Positions 1 through 8,739 of a DNA stretch of 64,000 bases are shown in pieces. The notes under the pieces are model-generated. The model made no database searches, was not told where the DNA came from, and was given only the letters and a program-made list of their open reading frames with translations. The position numbers were made by a program, and so were the translations under genes. Origin of the DNA: Rhodohalobacter sp. 614A (GTDB lineage Bacteria > Bacteroidota > Rhodothermia > Balneolales > Balneolaceae). The stretch is taken from assembly GCF_021462415.1 (NCBI RefSeq), contig NZ_JAKEDS010000002.1, positions 248,001 through 312,000 of the forward strand, written 5' to 3'. Position 1 is the stretch's first letter. Each line of letters begins with the position of its first letter.

Positions 1-590
1 TAACACGATCTGAATGCCGAAACAAACTGAATATTTTAAAGGATGAAAAACTGATTTTAAGTTTTGGGGCGATTCGTTCAAAAGAAGAATTAGAGCTTGG
101 AATCGATGCTTTCAAAAATGTGGAAATTGAAAACAGTATTTACTCAATTACCGGTTCGATCCCAAATCCATACCGTTCACAACCACAGCATTTTATTGTG
201 AGGAAAAAACTGTATGCCAATATGTTCAATAATCGGATCAGAACCCATGAGCGAATAGTAGGACCGGAAGAAGTTCAGGTTTATTTGAAGGCTGCCGATC
301 TTCTATTTATTCCGAGATTCAATACACTGAATTCCGGAAATATTGCGTTAGGGTTTACTTTTGGCAAGGTTGTAATCGGGCCGGATTATGGGGTCATCGG
401 CGAGGTTTTGAAAGAAACTGATAATCCTGTTTTCAATCCGCATGATTTACAATCCGTAAGTGATGCCATTAAAAAAGGGCTTGAGTTGGCTGAGGCTGGC
501 CACGGAATTAAGAATAAGGAGTATGCCAATCATTCTATGCAATGGGAGCAGATTGCATCGGAGACCATCAAAGCCTATCAATCCATATAG
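1..590 (+). CDS. Glycosyltransferase, C-terminal part (5' truncated by window)
   Basis: The reading frame is open from base 3, so the gene begins before the window; about 195 residues are visible. The segment LLFIPRFNTLNSGNIALGF followed by a conserved GxxxGxPDxGVxGE-like stretch resembles the nucleotide-sugar binding C-terminal domain of GT-B glycosyltransferases, where a Ser/Gly-rich loop and a conserved Glu contact the sugar nucleotide. The product would transfer a sugar during repeat-unit assembly at the inner face of the cytoplasmic membrane. The next glycosyltransferase starts 8 bases after its stop, so both are probably in one operon. The family call rests on the C-terminal pattern only; donor and acceptor cannot be told. 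Confidence 0.7.
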   Translation, partial: TRSECRNKLNILKDEKLILSFGAIRSKEELELGIDAFKNVEIENSIYSITGSIPNPYRSQPQHFIVRKKLYANMFNNRIRTHERIVGPEEVQVYLKAADLLFIPRFNTLNSGNIALGFTFGKVVIGPDYGVIGEVLKETDNPVFNPHDLQSVSDAIKKGLELAEAGHGIKNKEYANHSMQWEQIASETIKAYQSI

Positions 591-598
591 AACGACAG

Positions 599-1516
599 AT
601 GAATCAGCTGAAATCGCATTCTAATCTGCCGTTTGTCTCGGTAATTATTCCCTTTTTTAATAACCATGAAGAGGTTATTCGGATCGAAAAAAAACTCAGG
701 GGACAAACCTATCCTTTGGACTGTTTTGAAATTATTTTTATCGATAATGGATCAACGAAATCATTCGAATTTCCCAAATTATTTTCAGAGAGAAATACAC
801 TCTTGTTTGAAAAGGAGCATATCAACAGTCCGTATTCAGCCAGAAACCGTGGAGTTGAAAAATCAAAAGGAGAGGTTATTGTATTTATCGATGCCAATTC
901 AACGCCACAGGAAACCTGGCTGGAAAATGGAATTAACTGCCTCCGGCAAACCAATTCTGATCTCATCGGAGGAAAGGTTCAATTCGATTTTAAAGAGAAA
1001 GTGACGGCCGGGAAAATTGTGGACGCCCTTACATCCATCAATATGGAGAAAGCTATTCGTGAACGTGGAGCTGCTTACACGGCGAACCTGTTTGTGAAGA
1101 AGGAAGTTTTTGAAGCAGTTGGACTTTTTGAAGAAGGTGTGCGTTCCGGTGGTGATGTGCGATGGACACTGAGAGCAAAAAAGCATGGATTCAGCATTTC
1201 ATATTGCCAGGCTGCGGTAGTTGAGAAATTCGCCCGGCCTGCCAAAGAGCTTTACCGAAAGAAAATTCGGACTGGAAAGGGTTATTACTATTCGTGGAGA
1301 CAAGAACCGAACCGGAGAATTTGGTTCTATAATTTCTTTCGATCATTAAAACCACCGGCAAAATCGAAAATAAAAAATTTGAATCCAGATCGATATGATC
1401 CCGAATTTGATAAAAAAATAACGGGAATCTGGTTTCATATTTATATTTCGGGAATAGTAGAGCAACTCGCATTTATCTCTGAATACTTTAGCGTGAAAAT
1501 CAGACATCGACTTTGA
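599..1516 (+). CDS. Family 2 glycosyltransferase
   Basis: A GT-A fold transferase of about 305 residues. SVIIPFFNN at the N-terminus and IIFIDNGS form the nucleotide-binding Rossmann half; YSARNRGVEKSKGEVIVFID leads to the metal-binding DxD position, here read as DAN. I chose the ATG at 599 because it follows the upstream stop by 8 bases; the in-frame ATG at 542 would add 19 residues overlapping the preceding gene. It is a clear paralogue of the glycosyltransferase at 6785: the same SPYxARN and DAN motifs and the same GGxxxFD spacing. Likely role: adding a sugar to a lipid-linked polysaccharide repeat. Substrate unknown. Confidence 0.85.
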   Translation: MNQLKSHSNLPFVSVIIPFFNNHEEVIRIEKKLRGQTYPLDCFEIIFIDNGSTKSFEFPKLFSERNTLLFEKEHINSPYSARNRGVEKSKGEVIVFIDANSTPQETWLENGINCLRQTNSDLIGGKVQFDFKEKVTAGKIVDALTSINMEKAIRERGAAYTANLFVKKEVFEAVGLFEEGVRSGGDVRWTLRAKKHGFSISYCQAAVVEKFARPAKELYRKKIRTGKGYYYSWRQEPNRRIWFYNFFRSLKPPAKSKIKNLNPDRYDPEFDKKITGIWFHIYISGIVEQLAFISEYFSVKIRHRL

Positions 1517-1971
1517 TTGAAGAAATACCAATTACTTTTGTCTAATCAAAGTTTACATCTACTGGTGGAAAGTGGATATAACCTTCTCGAAAGAAGATCT
1601 CGGAGCTATATGCAACATTTTTTCTAATTGGTGGTTTAAAGAATTAGTTTTTCTTCGAATGAAAAGTAAAAAAGACAATAATATTCTAAGGAAGCACAAT
1701 AGAGACAGAGGGCATATTTTCTTCTTTAAAACCAAAAATTTTAAAAAGAAAACGAATTCTCGAATATTGGGTAATATCGATTATTGTGCATGAAGCGAAC
1801 ATTATCATGCAAACCTTTTTACTAACCATAGACGATGTTTAAAATAAGGAGATAAGAAATGTTTAATTTTGAAATTAAATATTTTGATAAATTTATATTT
1901 AAATTACTCATTGAGAAAAGAGAGTAGATATTATTGTGAATAAATTATCCAAATAATGATTTGGTTAAAAA
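1517..1971 (+). other. AT-rich intergenic stretch, no supported gene
   Basis: About 455 bases separate the glycosyltransferase from the methyltransferase. An 8-bp perfect inverted repeat (CTTTGATT at 1511-1518 and AATCAAAG at 1544-1551) brackets the end of the upstream gene and could help end transcription, although its loop is long and no T-run follows. A frame at 1572-1793 could encode 73 very basic residues, but it has no recognisable domain and no nearby ribosome binding site, so I do not call it a gene. The composition is clearly more AT-rich than the flanks. Confidence 0.4.
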
Positions 1972-2844
1972 ATGGATGTAAAAGAATATCTCATCAAGGT
2001 GCCGATTGTAGGAAATTTAGGAAAACGATTTATCAATTTATGGAGAGACAAATCTGATAAGAGGATTATCAAAAGGTTAGGAGGAATACCACACCCAATT
2101 GCAAAAATAGTTCAACATGTTTTGATTGATTTTAACAAGAACCATCTTACGGCCAGACAAGAGTGGACACAAGAGATTGAAACTAAACGAGAGCAATTAC
2201 TAAAAAAGAATACCCCTTTGGTTGATGGATCATTCGATGATGAAGGGCTTTATGATGGTAACAAAACTGTTAGTGAAGCCTGCATAGTTAGCAGGGATCC
2301 AAACTCCGCAAGATTTCTTTATTTGATAGCAAAATTCTTGAACCCAAAGTATGTTCTTGAACTGGGGACAAATCTTGGAATTTCTTCGGCATATATTGCG
2401 GCAGCTCTTAATGATAATAAAAACAGTGGCTATCTGATCACGCTTGACGCATCCCCGTATCGTCAAAGAATTGCAAAAGAAACACATCAAAGTATTGGTT
2501 TAGAAAATATAAAATATGATCAGGGGCTATTTTATGATATTCTGGATGACTCCTTAAACCAGATAAGACAAGTTGATTTAGCTTTTATTGATGGACATCA
2601 TCAGTATGATCCCACACTGTATTATTTGGAGAAAATTTATCCTTATTCAAATCCAGGATCAGTATTCATTTTTGATGATATACGATACTCTGACGGTATG
2701 AAAAAAGCTTGGGAGGAGATCCGAAATGATGAAAGATTTGATTTAGTTATCGATCTGAAAAATATCGGGATCTGTGTTTGTAAAGGAGAGGAAAGATCCA
2801 GACGCTTTGTGATTCCTACCATTTATAATATTTTTCGAGATTGA
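1972..2844 (+). CDS. Class I SAM-dependent methyltransferase (O-methyltransferase-like)
   Basis: A 290-residue protein with a Rossmann methyltransferase core in its C-terminal two thirds. Motif I is YVLELGTNLGISSAYIAAAL (about residues 125-144), the post-II segment is a TLDASP-type acidic loop, and VDLAFIDGHHQYDPT plus FIFDDIRYSDGM are the acidic motifs seen in methyltransferase family 24 and catechol-type O-methyltransferases. It probably O-methylates a sugar of the polysaccharide or a lipid-linked intermediate. Its stop lies only 3 bases from the stop of the convergent GH88 gene, so the two transcripts meet without room for separate terminators. Sugar target is inferred from context only. 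Confidence 0.75.
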   Translation: MDVKEYLIKVPIVGNLGKRFINLWRDKSDKRIIKRLGGIPHPIAKIVQHVLIDFNKNHLTARQEWTQEIETKREQLLKKNTPLVDGSFDDEGLYDGNKTVSEACIVSRDPNSARFLYLIAKFLNPKYVLELGTNLGISSAYIAAALNDNKNSGYLITLDASPYRQRIAKETHQSIGLENIKYDQGLFYDILDDSLNQIRQVDLAFIDGHHQYDPTLYYLEKIYPYSNPGSVFIFDDIRYSDGMKKAWEEIRNDERFDLVIDLKNIGICVCKGEERSRRFVIPTIYNIFRD

Positions 2845-2847
2845 GTA

Positions 2848-4335
2848 CTACTTAATATGCAGCATCTTTTTTGATGCCATTTTTTTATTCATCCGAAGTG
2901 TGTAAATATAAAAACCGGAGGCTAGTCCCGATCCATCCAGGAGTTGGATAAAATAGGTGCCCGGTTCTCTTCTCCCGTTAAAGAGAGTTTTAATTTTTTT
3001 TCCAGCCAGGTTATAAAGGTCTATTTGCACCTCTCCGGCTTCCTCAACAGAGTAATAAAATTGCGTTTGACTGTTGAAAGGGTTTGGATAGTTTTGTTCT
3101 AGGTAAAAGGATAATTCAGTTTCAATCTGAGGAAAGACTCCTCCTGTGATTTCTTTATATCTTTTTATCGCTTCCAGGAAATAATAGTCTGCATATACAG
3201 TGCCTCGTTCTTTATCACCCCGGTGAATCGTGGAGCGAAGAAGGATCGAACTGTCGCTGGTATTTTGAGATGAATAATGGGTCATAAGAGAGCTAAGGAT
3301 ATTTACAGACGTATCGAAATATTTAGGCTGATCTGTAAAAGAATACAACTCCATAAGGCCGGAAGCGGCAACAGAAGCAGCCGAAGCATCTTTGGTGGTA
3401 GAAGGAATGGACGGTTCAAGAAAGTCGTACCAGGGTATATTGTCGTCAGGTAAATTGGCGATAAAATATTCGGCAGCTTTGATGGCGGCCTCCAAAAAAT
3501 CAGGGCGTTTGGTATAACGATAAGCCATCGTAAAGCCGTAAATAGCCCAGCCCTGCCCGCGGGCCCATACGGAATTTGGACCATATCCCTGGATGGTAAA
3601 TTTTCGGTTTACATTTCCCTGGTCATCAAAATCTACAATGTGATAGGTGCTTCCGTTTTCTCTGAAGTGGTGCTTGTACGTAGTTTTTGCATGTTCAACG
3701 GCTATATTCAGCCATTCTTCTTTTTCAGAATATTTTGCAGCCAAGAAAAGCAACTCAAGATTCATCATGTTGTCGATGATCACCGGATAATTTGCATTTA
3801 ACGATTCCCACGGATCCCACGATTTGATTGCTTTGATATCAGGATTATAACGGGAAGCGAGACTATTAGCCCCCTGCATAACGGCTCGTAAATATTGTCG
3901 ATTTTGAGTTAGTATGTATCCGTTTCCCAAACTCCCGAATATTCTGAGTCCCACATCATGGTCGTTAGACATATTTGCCGTGCTTTTCATGTCCTCCGTC
4001 CACATGCTGGCATAATCTTTCCATTTTTCATCGCCGGTAAGTTGATACATATACCAAAGAGACCCTGCAAAATAGCCGCTGGTCCACTCATTTCGGGTGT
4101 GGGAAATCCATTTTCCTGTTTCTGGATCTGTATGAGCAGGATGGAGGGTAGGATCGAAAGCGAGCTCCTGTAATGTCTGGGTTAGTTTTTTATCTGCAAG
4201 ATCTACCGCCTCATTTAGATAATGAAAATCATGGAGTCTTTGAGAGGAGATTTGTGAAAAACTGAACTCAACAGAAAAATTGAAAAAGAAGAGGAAAAAA
4301 AATAAAAAAAGATGAATGGTATAAAGAGCTTTCAT
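2848..4335 (-). CDS. Secreted GH88-type unsaturated glucuronyl hydrolase with T9SS sorting domain
   Basis: A protein of about 495 residues with three parts. A very hydrophobic signal peptide (LYTIHLFLFFFLFFFNF) ends near SFSQ. The catalytic (alpha/alpha)6 barrel follows, carrying the GH88/GH105 hallmark WARGQGWAIYGF and the Asp-containing IIDNMMNLELL and DASAASVAASGL segments. The last ~85 residues have LEQNYPNPFN and end in a SGFYIYTLR..KKMLHIK pattern, a type A C-terminal domain for the type IX secretion system. GH88 enzymes hydrate the 4,5-unsaturated uronic acid left by polysaccharide lyases, which fits the lyase gene directly upstream. Start: ATG at 4335 (4347 is an equal alternative); a longer frame to 4416 would overlap the lyase. 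Confidence 0.85.
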   Translation of the reverse strand: MKALYTIHLFLFFFLFFFNFSVEFSFSQISSQRLHDFHYLNEAVDLADKKLTQTLQELAFDPTLHPAHTDPETGKWISHTRNEWTSGYFAGSLWYMYQLTGDEKWKDYASMWTEDMKSTANMSNDHDVGLRIFGSLGNGYILTQNRQYLRAVMQGANSLASRYNPDIKAIKSWDPWESLNANYPVIIDNMMNLELLFLAAKYSEKEEWLNIAVEHAKTTYKHHFRENGSTYHIVDFDDQGNVNRKFTIQGYGPNSVWARGQGWAIYGFTMAYRYTKRPDFLEAAIKAAEYFIANLPDDNIPWYDFLEPSIPSTTKDASAASVAASGLMELYSFTDQPKYFDTSVNILSSLMTHYSSQNTSDSSILLRSTIHRGDKERGTVYADYYFLEAIKRYKEITGGVFPQIETELSFYLEQNYPNPFNSQTQFYYSVEEAGEVQIDLYNLAGKKIKTLFNGRREPGTYFIQLLDGSGLASGFYIYTLRMNKKMASKKMLHIK

Positions 4336-4370
4336 TTTAAAAAACATTTTCCAACTTCGAAAAGTTGTAT

Positions 4371-5669
4371 TTAGAGTGGCGCCGGGAAAGCAAGAAGAAT
4401 ATTCGAGTTTCGACAATGATTCTGTTCAACCAAATAATTCACAACCTGCTCATATTCTGCACTTTCGAAAGCGGTAGCGGCAGGGCGGAAAATTTCCAGG
4501 TATCTACAACTATTAAAGCCGGGATCGGAATTGAATAACGTCGCTTTATTTGCTCCCTGGATATATGAAGCTACATTGTCAAGAGCGGCTTTTAGTCCTC
4601 CATAAGTGCAATCAGCAGTGGCACAGTCTTTTAAAACCGGCCAGTCCCGATCATCACCTGTTTTCAGATAATGATTTTTTCGCAGCAGGCTCAAATACAT
4701 ATAGGCTTTTAAATTGAAATACACATAATGCTGGGGAATTGCCCTGCTTGCTTCTCTCGGGAGTCCGCCATTCGATTCAAATTGTCCACCGATTCGCTGA
4801 GATACCGGTTCAATATGAGTGGAAGAGTTTAAATGGTTCTCCTGTTCAGTGAATAACAGATAGATGACTCTTTGGGCATCCAGCCATGTAGAGACATTAC
4901 TTCCGCCATAAGACTGAGGTGGATAATTATTATGAAGCCATATATAAAATTCAAAAAACCATTCTTTCAGCTTAAAGTGTTGATCTGCTGTCCAGTGAGG
5001 ACTGTCATATAGTAAACTGGCTGATTCAATCATATCGATAAAATCCAATGCCCCTACGATACCGGACCCTCCCGGTTTTTCATGCACTCCCCACTGAATG
5101 CTTGAGAAATTCATGTTGGGGTTCATTCTTGTACCGGGATTGAGAAACCAGTTCTTTAATTCTGTTGAAGCTTTTAGAGCATACTTTTCATCTTTGGTGA
5201 AGTAGTACGCGAGAGACAGGCTGTAGACCGCTGCTGAAATCCTTTCCAGTTTGGGTTTATCATACTCATAAAATTCAGGATTGGTTCTGCCGTCGATTAA
5301 ATCCGTATAAGCTCCTGTAGAATCGGGGTAGGCGTACCTGTGAATACTCATATAATCGTGAGGATCTCCACTTGGAGGCAATTTCGGCTTTTCGGTTACA
5401 TAGCTGAAAGACACGTTAAGAAGAGAATCCGCCCCGGTAATTAACCGATTAAATTCCAAGGATAATTGAGAAGAATCCAGGCGTAAAGAATCAATAAGAT
5501 CCAGATGATCCGTTTGTAATAAGTACGGTCCGGTATTGGAATTTGTAAGCCGCTTTAATTGAAGAATATTATCTGATGAAAGAGATTTTCCACAAGAAAT
5601 GAAGACGAATGTGCACGCAAAAACGGCAGCGATCACCTTTAAAGAATTATATCTGAATCTATATACCAA
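4371..5669 (-). CDS. Alginate lyase-family lipoprotein (polysaccharide lyase, PL5/PL38-like)
   Basis: A 432-residue protein with a basic N-region, a hydrophobic stretch and a lipobox-like FVFISCGK, so it is probably a lipoprotein. The mature part matches the alginate lyase superfamily pattern: a long alpha-toroid with NPNMNFSSIQWG near the middle and a SNVSTWLDAQRVIYLLF segment that aligns with the NxHGTWYDAQ active-site region of mannuronate lyases, although the His is not in the usual place. It would cleave an acidic polysaccharide by beta-elimination, giving unsaturated ends for the neighbouring GH88 enzyme. It starts at TTG, the only start in reach; a promoter candidate lies about 55 bases upstream. 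Fold assignment is fairly firm, alginate as substrate is not. Confidence 0.75.
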   Translation of the reverse strand: MVYRFRYNSLKVIAAVFACTFVFISCGKSLSSDNILQLKRLTNSNTGPYLLQTDHLDLIDSLRLDSSQLSLEFNRLITGADSLLNVSFSYVTEKPKLPPSGDPHDYMSIHRYAYPDSTGAYTDLIDGRTNPEFYEYDKPKLERISAAVYSLSLAYYFTKDEKYALKASTELKNWFLNPGTRMNPNMNFSSIQWGVHEKPGGSGIVGALDFIDMIESASLLYDSPHWTADQHFKLKEWFFEFYIWLHNNYPPQSYGGSNVSTWLDAQRVIYLLFTEQENHLNSSTHIEPVSQRIGGQFESNGGLPREASRAIPQHYVYFNLKAYMYLSLLRKNHYLKTGDDRDWPVLKDCATADCTYGGLKAALDNVASYIQGANKATLFNSDPGFNSCRYLEIFRPAATAFESAEYEQVVNYLVEQNHCRNSNILLAFPAPL

Positions 5670-5723
5670 CGTTTATTTAAATATTTCAAACATTAACAGT
5701 AAATGTACTTGTAAAACTAATAT

Positions 5724-5755
5724 CAAATATAAAATACGTTTTAGTCATTTACGAA
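5724..5755 (-). promoter_or_regulatory. Candidate promoter for the lyase/GH88 pair
   Basis: On the minus strand TATATTTG (5724-5731) is an exact match to the Bacteroidota -7 consensus TAnnTTTG, preceded after 20 bases by TTCG (5752-5755), close to the -33 TTTG. Transcription would start near 5717, leaving a leader of about 48 bases before the TTG start. The rest of the 5670-5996 gap is AT-rich and shows nothing else I can support; a plus-strand frame at 5599-5862 is only the complement of the lyase start and its leader. Confidence 0.4.
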
Positions 5756-5996
5756 CAGTTTACAGAAGCTTAACTTTTTTTATAACAAATCTTTTAACTC
5801 AATTTTCACTTTTTCCTGATGATATGAAACCCTATTATCTATCCTCTTTAGAAATGGAGTAAATGATTGTTGATGCATTTACCATACATCGGTAGATTTA
5901 AAGTATAATATCTAAACGTGATTTCGGGAGTAGCTTCAGAAACCATAAAAAGGTTTTGGTGATTTCGGATTCACATCATTGTTACACGGTTTTTAA

Positions 5997-6620
5997 ATGA
6001 TTAATAAAATATTAGAACGACTTAAAATACTATTCTCAACCAAGAGCTCCCGGCGTAATATGTGGCCCATGGCCGAAAAACTTCCAACAGAGCACATCAA
6101 AAATTGTAAGCTGGTTGAAGACCGCTATCAATTACTGCGGGAAATCCACACAAGAGGAACCTGTGCTGAAATCGGGATACTAAAAGGAGATTTCTCCAGG
6201 GAAATTCTGGATACCATCAAACCCAAAAAACTTCATTTGGTGGATGTAGATTCCGAGGCCATCAAAATTGCAAGAGTTCGATTCAAAGAGTACATAAGTG
6301 ACGGTTTTGTTTCGACTCATGAGGAAGATTCTTCCAAATGGCTTCAATCCATGCCGGATGAAACGTTTGACTGGATTTATATTGATGGAGATCACAGCTA
6401 TGAAGGCGTTAAAAAAGACCTGGAAGCAGCTCATCCAAAATTAAAACCGGAGGGCATGATCTCTTTAAACGATTATATCTTTTTCGGGCCTTCCGATCTG
6501 ACAAAGTACGGCGTGATTGAAGCAACCAATGAGTTTTGCCTGAAGTATGGTTATGAATTGGTTCACTTTGCCCTGCATGGCCGCATGTATAACGATGTGA
6601 CCATCCGGCGAATGAAATAA
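5997..6620 (+). CDS. Class I SAM-dependent methyltransferase
   Basis: A 207-residue methyltransferase. GTCAEIGILKGDFSREIL (about residues 45-62) is the SAM-binding motif I, HLVDVDSEA the motif II acid, and FDWIYIDGDHSYEGVKKDLE plus SLNDY the family 24 signature also seen in sugar and macrolide O-methyltransferases. It is single-domain and soluble. It stands alone between the divergent lyase operon and the glycosyltransferase at 6785, with about 165 bases of gap after it. Probably methylates a sugar of the exopolysaccharide; the acceptor is inferred only from context. Confidence 0.75.
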   Translation: MINKILERLKILFSTKSSRRNMWPMAEKLPTEHIKNCKLVEDRYQLLREIHTRGTCAEIGILKGDFSREILDTIKPKKLHLVDVDSEAIKIARVRFKEYISDGFVSTHEEDSSKWLQSMPDETFDWIYIDGDHSYEGVKKDLEAAHPKLKPEGMISLNDYIFFGPSDLTKYGVIEATNEFCLKYGYELVHFALHGRMYNDVTIRRMK

Positions 6621-6784
6621 TAATCGTATTTGGAATCGGAGATGAGACGAGGCTTAGAATAACGTTGTTCAGAGCCTGAAATGTGCAAATGCTATTTGTC
6701 TCCGGGCGAAGTTTCAAATTCCATCCTTTCAAAATTACCGGGATGTATGCTACCTTTCGGGAATCATAACAGAATCGTGCTATT

Positions 6785-7690
6785 TTGAATCCAACCGTTA
6801 CCGTTATAATCCCTGTTTTAAACGCAGCTTCTATGCTGCCGAAAGTGCTGGAGGCTCTTGCCAGCCAATCCTATCCCCGGGAGATGACAGAGGTTCTTAT
6901 TGTTGACAACGGTTCTGCGGATAACTCAAAAGAGGTGGCAAAATCCTATGGAGTGAAGGTCTTATCCGAAACGGAAACTAAAAGTCCATACGCGGCCAGA
7001 AATGTCGGTTTTGAATATGCCACCGGGTCGATAATAGCGTTGACAGATGCGAATAAAGTACCGGACAAACACTGGATTGAAGAAGGGGTAAATTCTCTCC
7101 TTAAAAACGATGCTGACTTAGCCGGCGGCCAGATTCTGTTTGATCTTGATGAAAACCCCACAAGCGCTGAACTGTTCGATGCCATCACCTACAACGACAA
7201 TCGTAGATTTGTTCTTGAACAACAAAGTTCAGCTTCCGGAAACCTGTTTTTCAAAAAGAACCTGTTGGATGAACTTGGACCGTTTCCCGATCAGTTTCGG
7301 TCCGGTATGGATATTTGGTGGACAAAAAACGCCGTTCAAAACGGGCACAAAATAGTGTTTTCAGAAAAAGCCGTTGTTTATTGTAAACCGCGTAAGCTAA
7401 AGTCAATCTTAAAAAAATCAATGCGGGTTGGTGTGCTTCACCCCATTATTTTCAAGCAGCAGGGAAAATCTATTTTCTACATTCTGGGGCAGACATTTCG
7501 TACCTTTGCACCACCAAAAATCAAACCGTTAAAACAGAAACTTTCCAAACTTGGGAAACCGAACTCACTTTTTAGAGTTTGGTGTGTTGCATGGATGTGC
7601 AAAGCCATGATGGGTGCAGGTCGTTTTCGTGGACTTACTCATCTTAACCAGAATATCCGAAGCGATGCGGAGTCATACACTTTGAATTGA
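6785..7690 (+). CDS. Family 2 glycosyltransferase
   Basis: A 301-residue GT-A transferase: VTVIIPVLNAASMLPKVLEA at the N-terminus, VLIVDNGSADNS, then SPYAARNVGFEYATGSIIAL and a TDAN sequence at the DxD position, GNLFFKK and an SGMDIWWTK motif in the acceptor half. It starts at TTG, the only plausible start because an in-frame stop lies 18 bases upstream. It is a paralogue of the glycosyltransferase at 599, with the unusual DAN in place of DxD in both. It is followed after 5 bases by the next transferase and heads an operon of overlapping genes to 13066. Confidence 0.85.
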   Translation: MNPTVTVIIPVLNAASMLPKVLEALASQSYPREMTEVLIVDNGSADNSKEVAKSYGVKVLSETETKSPYAARNVGFEYATGSIIALTDANKVPDKHWIEEGVNSLLKNDADLAGGQILFDLDENPTSAELFDAITYNDNRRFVLEQQSSASGNLFFKKNLLDELGPFPDQFRSGMDIWWTKNAVQNGHKIVFSEKAVVYCKPRKLKSILKKSMRVGVLHPIIFKQQGKSIFYILGQTFRTFAPPKIKPLKQKLSKLGKPNSLFRVWCVAWMCKAMMGAGRFRGLTHLNQNIRSDAESYTLN

Positions 7691-7695
7691 TCTGA

Positions 7696-8739
7696 ATGAA
7701 GATTGGGTTCATTTATTATACATTTTATCCCGTTTCTGGGGGAGCGTCTGTTCACGGTTACAACCTGGCCAAAGAACTGCATGCGATGGGATACGAGCTG
7801 TATAAAATAAATGGAGCAGCCGATCCATTTACCACTAAGCTGCAAAACCCTGTTTCAGGAATCTTTCGGATTTTAGCAAGCTGCGATGTGATCTACATAC
7901 GAATGGACTACTTTCTGAATCTCAGAAACCTGGTTTCGCTTTTCGCAATTGCCGGCAGAAAGAAAATTATTGTCGAGATCAACTCTCCATCGGATGAATT
8001 GCATTTGTTTGGACGAAGCGGGAAATATATTCGGCTTGCAGATCGTATAATGAGAAATATCCTGAAACATGCAGATGCAGTGATTACGGTCAGCGAATCA
8101 TTAAAGAAATATTGCAAAGAAGCCTTGAACCTGGATAAAGTTTATGTGGTGGAAAATGGCGGTGAGATTTTTCCCGTATCAGATTATGCAGTAAGCAAAG
8201 AAGTGGAAGAAAAGTTTGTACGGATCAGGCAGAAATATTCAAAAATTGTGGTCTGGTCGGGTTCTTTGAATGAAATGCAGGATTTGTCGGGAATTCAAAA
8301 AATAGCCGAATCACAGAAAGAACATACGGCCGTTATCCTTATCGTAAAAGAGGATTTAAAAGAAGGTGCTTATCCAACGTCCCTCCAGAACCTGTTTGTT
8401 TTTAAAAATCTTTCGAGGGATGATGTCAAATATATTATCTCCAAATCGGATATCGGGTTGGCGTTGTACAGCGAGTACCCGTGGTCTCGGTGGGGATTTT
8501 ATAACAGTTCGCTCAAAATATTTGAATATTTGAACAACGGCCTTCTTACAATTACAAATACGGAAGGTACCAGGTCTCAGAATTCATACCCCAATTTTCG
8601 ATTTGTTGAAAATATGGATGAGATGATCAGAGTGATTGAGAATCATACACCAGGTGCTTTTGAAATACCGGCTCCCAGAACATGGAGAGACGTTGCAGAG
8701 GAGACATCACAAATCATACAAAAAGTGGTTCAGGGATGA
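7696..8739 (+). CDS. Family 4-type glycosyltransferase
   Basis: A GT-B transferase of 347 residues. The N-terminus MKIGFIYYTFYPVSGGASVH followed by a YNLAKEL helix is the glycine-rich acceptor-domain loop of GT4 enzymes; the C-terminal half has VVWSGSLNEMQDLSG and SSLKIFEYLNNGLLTI, the KxFEYL nucleotide-sugar binding segment. The classical EX7E is not clear. Its stop overlaps the ATG of the polymerase gene by 4 bases, indicating translational coupling. Likely adds one sugar to the undecaprenyl-linked repeat unit. Confidence 0.8.
   Translation: MKIGFIYYTFYPVSGGASVHGYNLAKELHAMGYELYKINGAADPFTTKLQNPVSGIFRILASCDVIYIRMDYFLNLRNLVSLFAIAGRKKIIVEINSPSDELHLFGRSGKYIRLADRIMRNILKHADAVITVSESLKKYCKEALNLDKVYVVENGGEIFPVSDYAVSKEVEEKFVRIRQKYSKIVVWSGSLNEMQDLSGIQKIAESQKEHTAVILIVKEDLKEGAYPTSLQNLFVFKNLSRDDVKYIISKSDIGLALYSEYPWSRWGFYNSSLKIFEYLNNGLLTITNTEGTRSQNSYPNFRFVENMDEMIRVIENHTPGAFEIPAPRTWRDVAEETSQIIQKVVQG

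Noticed and set aside
1572-1793. 73-residue basic frame
   Set aside because: No ribosome site, no domain, AT-rich composition that favours chance Lys/Asn/Phe codons.
5599-5862. 87-residue plus-strand frame before the methyltransferase
   Set aside because: Its first part is the complement of the lyase start and the rest is low-complexity AT-rich leader.
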